From Candidatus Falkowiibacteriota bacterium (GTDB lineage Bacteria > Patescibacteriota > Patescibacteriia > Patescibacteriales > UBA12465), in the NCBI GenBank assembly GCA_903839955.1, contig CAIMEI010000105.1, positions 1 through 7,391 on the forward strand: DNA of 7,391 bases, read 5' to 3'. The translations under genes were made by a program, and so were the position numbers. Shown in pieces: positions 5,630 to 7,391 of this stretch. The notes under the pieces are model-generated. The model did no database searches. It had not been told where the DNA came from and saw nothing but the letters and a program-made list of their open reading frames with translations. The first letter of the stretch is position 1. Every line of letters starts with the position of its first letter.

Positions 5630-6043
5630 TTATTTCCCGTATTTCTTCCAAAAATCTTCCTTATCGCCGAAGCGCGCAAAGTGCTGTTTTACCTGGTCTT
5701 CTTGAGTTTTGAAACCCGGTTTGTCCGCGTGCATGATGCCGCACCAATATTTCTCCGTCCGACTGGCGATTTCCTTGGCGTAGAGCAAAAAGCCATTGGC
5801 ATAGCCGCAATACATACAGCCCAATTTTTCCAGCGGATTCAAATAACTCAGCTTATTACGGTCCAAAATTTGGATGTAGGCCGAACGTTTGACCCTCCTA
5901 ATTCCATAAAGAGGAAAACAGACGAATTGATAAAGCGAAGTGAGAATGTCTAATAAAATGACAGCAATAATTGGCAGCCAAATAAAAGGAATGGAAATTA
6001 GGTGCAGCCAGACGCGGCGCGATTGATACTTGCGGTAATCCAT
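5630..6043 (-). CDS. Conserved small membrane protein with CxYC-GYANG ... WC-x3-H motif, function unknown (137 aa)
   Basis: Residues about 11-48 are strongly hydrophobic (one long or two short membrane segments), followed by basic RRVKR, which should face the cytoplasm. The C-terminal soluble part holds C76-M-Y-C79-GYANG, then EIASRTEKYWC101 and H105 (WCGIMHA). I recognise this pattern (CxYCxYANG, EIxxRTEQYWCPIKHA) from a widespread uncharacterised bacterial family, but I know no proven function. Three cysteines and one histidine in this arrangement could bind zinc or iron or act in redox; that is inference. The length suits the family. The start is the first ATG, with two possible -10 boxes upstream and no Shine-Dalgarno. 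It converges on the peptidase gene and shares its terminator. Confidence 0.85.
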   Translation of the reverse strand: MDYRKYQSRRVWLHLISIPFIWLPIIAVILLDILTSLYQFVCFPLYGIRRVKRSAYIQILDRNKLSYLNPLEKLGCMYCGYANGFLLYAKEIASRTEKYWCGIMHADKPGFKTQEDQVKQHFARFGDKEDFWKKYGK

Positions 6044-6070
6044 AAAAACAACTTAATTTATTATAGTTAT

Positions 6071-6099
6071 ATTATAGGGGTAAAGCCCTGGCACCACAA
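6071..6099 (-). promoter_or_regulatory. Candidate promoter of the CxYC membrane protein gene
   Basis: Minus strand TTGTGG (6094-6099), 17-bp spacer, TATAAT (6071-6076), giving a leader of about 21 nt. A second perfect TATAAT at 6060-6065 has no -35 and would leave a leader of about 10 nt. Confidence 0.5.
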
Positions 6100-6171
6100 G
6101 GAGAAAGCGAACGAACAATGTTGGCAATCTGACGAAGCAGTTCGCTCAAAAAATAAGAGCCTCAAATAACC

Positions 6172-6195
6172 TACCGAGCCCTGACGGACTCGGTA
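6172..6195. repeat. Twin hairpin, copy 1 (TGAC loop)
   Basis: TACCGAG...CTCGGTA stem with CC/GG inside, one C/A mismatch and a TGAC tetraloop, followed on the plus strand by TTTTAT. Its 21-base core differs from copy 2 at only two positions. It could be a weak plus-strand terminator. Confidence 0.6.
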
Positions 6196-6271
6196 TTTTA
6201 TATCTCAAGCTTCGCTTGTCCGCTTTCCCAATTGTCCTTTAGGCCAAAAGGTCAGCGACCAGGGCTCTCCT

Positions 6272-6294
6272 CCGAGGCCTGACGGCCTCGGTTT
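6272..6294. repeat. Twin hairpin, copy 2 (TGAC loop)
   Basis: Perfect 8-bp CCGAGGCC/GGCCTCGG stem with the same TGAC loop as the copy at 6172, followed by TTT on the plus strand. It lies just downstream of the terminator of the minus-strand lipoprotein gene. Confidence 0.65.
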
Positions 6295-6308
6295 CCCCGG
6301 TAGAGTAC

Positions 6309-6339
6309 AAAAACAGCCCAGAGCAATCCGGGCTGTTTT
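6309..6339 (-). terminator. Rho-independent terminator of the DUF5666-like lipoprotein gene
   Basis: Perfect 10-bp stem AAAACAGCCC/GGGCTGTTTT with a 10-nt loop and a T5 tail on the minus strand, starting 15 nt after the stop codon. Confidence 0.88.
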
Positions 6340-6354
6340 GAAAAAAATTTTATC

Positions 6355-6972
6355 TTATTGTAGCGGCTGATCGCCACCTGGTCCGGGTTGGCCACCGTTG
6401 TCGATCGGATTCGGTTGACCGCCGTTGCCCTGCCCGGGCTGACCGCCTTGACTGCCGCCGCGCTGTCCAGCGGCGATGATTGAGGTTTGATCAGTGAAAG
6501 AAACTGTCTTGGAACTGCCATCGGCAATTTTCACAGTTAAAGTATTGCCGGTAACCGTCGCGATATCGCCGGAAACGCGAGTGAGATTTTGACCATTGAC
6601 CGCACCAGGCGTGCTACTCGCTCTACCGAAATTGCCACCGCGTCTTCCCTGCCCGCCGTTTGGCGTACTGCTAGCATTGGCGCCGCGATTACCGCCACCA
6701 AAGCCGCCAATCATGATTCTGGTGGCCGCCAAACTGCCATCGGCATTCAAGGTGCCCATGGCGGTGATGGTGGTGCCAACTTTCAAGTTATCCGGGGTGG
6801 TGGTGGCCAATTGCCGGCCGCCATAATTGCCGGCGGGAGCATTATTGGCTTGCTGTTGAGCTTGGCCGTTGTCCGGATTGGCATTTTGATCGGCAGTCGG
6901 CTGAGTGCCGCAACCAGCCAGCACCAAAGGCGCAACCAAGACCAAGGAACCAAGTAAAATGTATTTTTTCAT
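6355..6972 (-). CDS. Gly/Gln/Pro-rich lipoprotein with DUF5666-like segments (205 aa)
   Basis: A classic lipoprotein signal: MKKY, hydrophobic 5-18, lipobox LAGC with C21 lipidated. A Gln/Asn-rich spacer follows (about 23-60). Residues about 62-90 (VGTTITAMGTLNADGSLAATRIMIGG) and about 131-168 (VSGDIATVTGNTLTVKIADGSS...) each look like one copy of the small beta-barrel DUF5666 repeat, separated by a flexible Gly/Asn/Arg/Ser linker. The tail (about 170-205) is Gly-Gln-Pro low complexity. DUF5666 proteins are common envelope proteins of unknown role, and in Patescibacteria they often carry such linkers. The start is the only ATG giving the signal. It is terminated by the hairpin at 6309-6339. 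No clear promoter; three AGCGA direct repeats lie upstream (7018-7049). Confidence 0.85.
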   Translation of the reverse strand: MKKYILLGSLVLVAPLVLAGCGTQPTADQNANPDNGQAQQQANNAPAGNYGGRQLATTTPDNLKVGTTITAMGTLNADGSLAATRIMIGGFGGGNRGANASSTPNGGQGRRGGNFGRASSTPGAVNGQNLTRVSGDIATVTGNTLTVKIADGSSKTVSFTDQTSIIAAGQRGGSQGGQPGQGNGGQPNPIDNGGQPGPGGDQPLQ

Positions 6973-7017
6973 AGTGGGGATGCCGGCTAGCGCCTATTTC
7001 TAGAGAAAAGTCTGGCC

Positions 7018-7049
7018 AGCGATTTAATTAATAGCGAAAAATAAAGCGA
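7018..7049. repeat. Three AGCGA direct repeats upstream of the DUF5666-like gene
   Basis: AGCGA occurs at 7018-7022, 7033-7037 and 7045-7049 (TCGCT on the minus strand) in AT-rich sequence. The 15- and 12-bp spacing is not a clean helical period. It may be a regulator site or chance. Confidence 0.25.
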
Positions 7050-7104
7050 TTTTAGCTCTATATTAAATATATACGCCGGACAAGTAAATATTATTTGCCC
7101 AATC

Positions 7105-7135
7105 AAAAACAACCTGGTAAAGTCCAGGCTGTTTT
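7105..7135 (-). terminator. Rho-independent terminator of the lysine-rich protein gene
   Basis: Minus-strand stem AAAACAGCCTGG/CCAGGTTGTTTT. The inner G-T pair exists only when transcribed leftward, because the plus strand has an A/C mismatch. The loop is 6 nt with a T5 tail, so it acts on the minus strand. Confidence 0.85.
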
Positions 7136-7145
7136 GGTGAAATGC

Positions 7146-7382
7146 TTATTTTTTGGCAGTAGTCTTTTTGACGGTTTTCTTGGTCACCACTTTTTTCTTA
7201 ACGGTCTTTTTCTTCTTGGTCTTCTTGCCGTGCAAAGCGCCCAGATAAAGGTTATAGGCCCGGTTGGCATTAGCTTGCGCCTGGCTAGTTGCCTGGGCGG
7301 GAGCAGAAAAGGCGAAGCTGGCAAAAACAAAAGAAACAAGAAGTAATGAGCTGACAAAATAGTTTTTGATTTTTTTGTTCAT
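7146..7382 (-). CDS. Small exported protein with lysine-rich tail (78 aa)
   Basis: Residues 1-31 are a signal peptide (NKKIKN, hydrophobic core about 9-27, APAQA cleavage before T32). The mature part is about 47 residues: a short Ala/Gln/Asn segment (SQAQANANRAYNLYLGAL), then residues 53-78, in which 15 of 26 are lysine, arranged as KKT/KKV-type repeats like a histone-H1 tail. It is strongly cationic and probably disordered, and would bind anionic surfaces such as DNA, teichoic-type polymers or host envelope. That role is inference, and no family is recognised. The ATG lies 9 nt from the window edge, so its promoter is not visible. It is followed by its own terminator. Confidence 0.75.
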   Translation of the reverse strand: MNKKIKNYFVSSLLLVSFVFASFAFSAPAQATSQAQANANRAYNLYLGALHGKKTKKKKTVKKKVVTKKTVKKTTAKK

Positions 7383-7391
7383 ATAAAAAAG

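Larger units (their letters stand above)
6044..6308. other. Non-coding stretch between 6044 and 6354, rich in small palindromes
   Basis: No convincing gene on either strand. It holds the promoter near 6071-6099; an 8-bp inverted pair AGCCCTGG (6084-6091) and CCAGGGCT (6259-6266); a 12-mer TTCGCTCAAAAA (6141-6152) also found at 3358-3369; a CAAGC-TTC-GCTTG mini-hairpin near 6208-6220; and the twin TGAC-loop hairpins. A small RNA is possible but no clear promoter for one is seen. Confidence 0.5.

Noticed and set aside
6084..6266. AGCCCTGG/CCAGGGCT as terminal inverted repeats of an insertion element
   Set aside because: Only 8 bp, no target duplication seen and no transposase between them. Probably chance.
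6252..6957. Frames of 76-122 codons overlapping the DUF5666-like lipoprotein
   Set aside because: Low-complexity Gly-rich coding produces long open frames in other phases. Only the 6972 start gives a signal peptide, lipobox and terminator.
1..7391. Alternative genetic code with TGA as glycine (as in Gracilibacteria)
   Set aside because: All genes end with TAA or TAG, which first looked suggestive. But the coding frames contain no in-frame TGA where glycine is conserved, and the conserved domains read through with the standard code.

Overview
The window (about 45-47% GC by eye) looks like a chromosomal segment of a fermentative, small-genome bacterium, most likely a member of the Candidate Phyla Radiation (Patescibacteria, Parcubacteria-like). 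This is inferred, not proven. The reasons are: a fused ADP-forming acetate-CoA ligase for energy conservation; a run of small secreted or membrane-anchored proteins separated by short AT-rich gaps; a DUF5666-type lipoprotein; a tRNA gene without an encoded CCA; and no Shine-Dalgarno sequence in front of any gene. Promoters look like sigma70 sites (TTGACA/TATAAT) and the standard bacterial code fits.

Layout, left to right. (1) Positions 1-2018, minus strand: ADP-forming acetate-CoA ligase, alpha-beta fusion, with the last few tens of residues cut off by the window edge. (2) 2019-2532: a structured intergenic block holding a long inverted repeat, a probable minus-strand terminator, three tandem ~36-bp hairpin repeats directly downstream of tRNA-Arg(CCG) (2291-2362, minus), the tRNA promoter, and a near-perfect divergent plus-strand promoter. 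(3) 2533-3192, plus: lipoprotein of unknown function with its own promoter and terminator. (4) 3388-4281, minus: membrane-anchored protein with an MliC-type lysozyme-inhibitor domain. It is divergent from (5) 4443-5567, plus: a secreted S53 (sedolisin/kumamolisin-type) serine-carboxyl peptidase. A bidirectional terminator separates this from (6) 5630-6043, minus: a small conserved membrane protein with a CxYC...C...H motif. (7) 6044-6354: non-coding, with twin hairpins and a terminator. (8) 6355-6972, minus: Gly/Gln-rich DUF5666-like lipoprotein. (9) 7146-7382, minus: a 78-residue exported protein with a lysine-rich tail.

Apart from the ligase and the tRNA, every gene encodes an exported or membrane protein, so 2533-7382 reads as a surface/secretome neighbourhood. 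Nearly every gene is a single transcription unit with its own promoter or terminator, so this is not an operon. A lysozyme inhibitor beside a secreted peptidase, plus a polycationic exported protein, fits a cell that lives in contact with other cells or in an environment rich in lytic enzymes. That link is inference. The most unusual non-coding signals are the hairpin array behind the tRNA, a dispersed intergenic TTTTTTCGC element, and the twin TGAC-loop hairpins.
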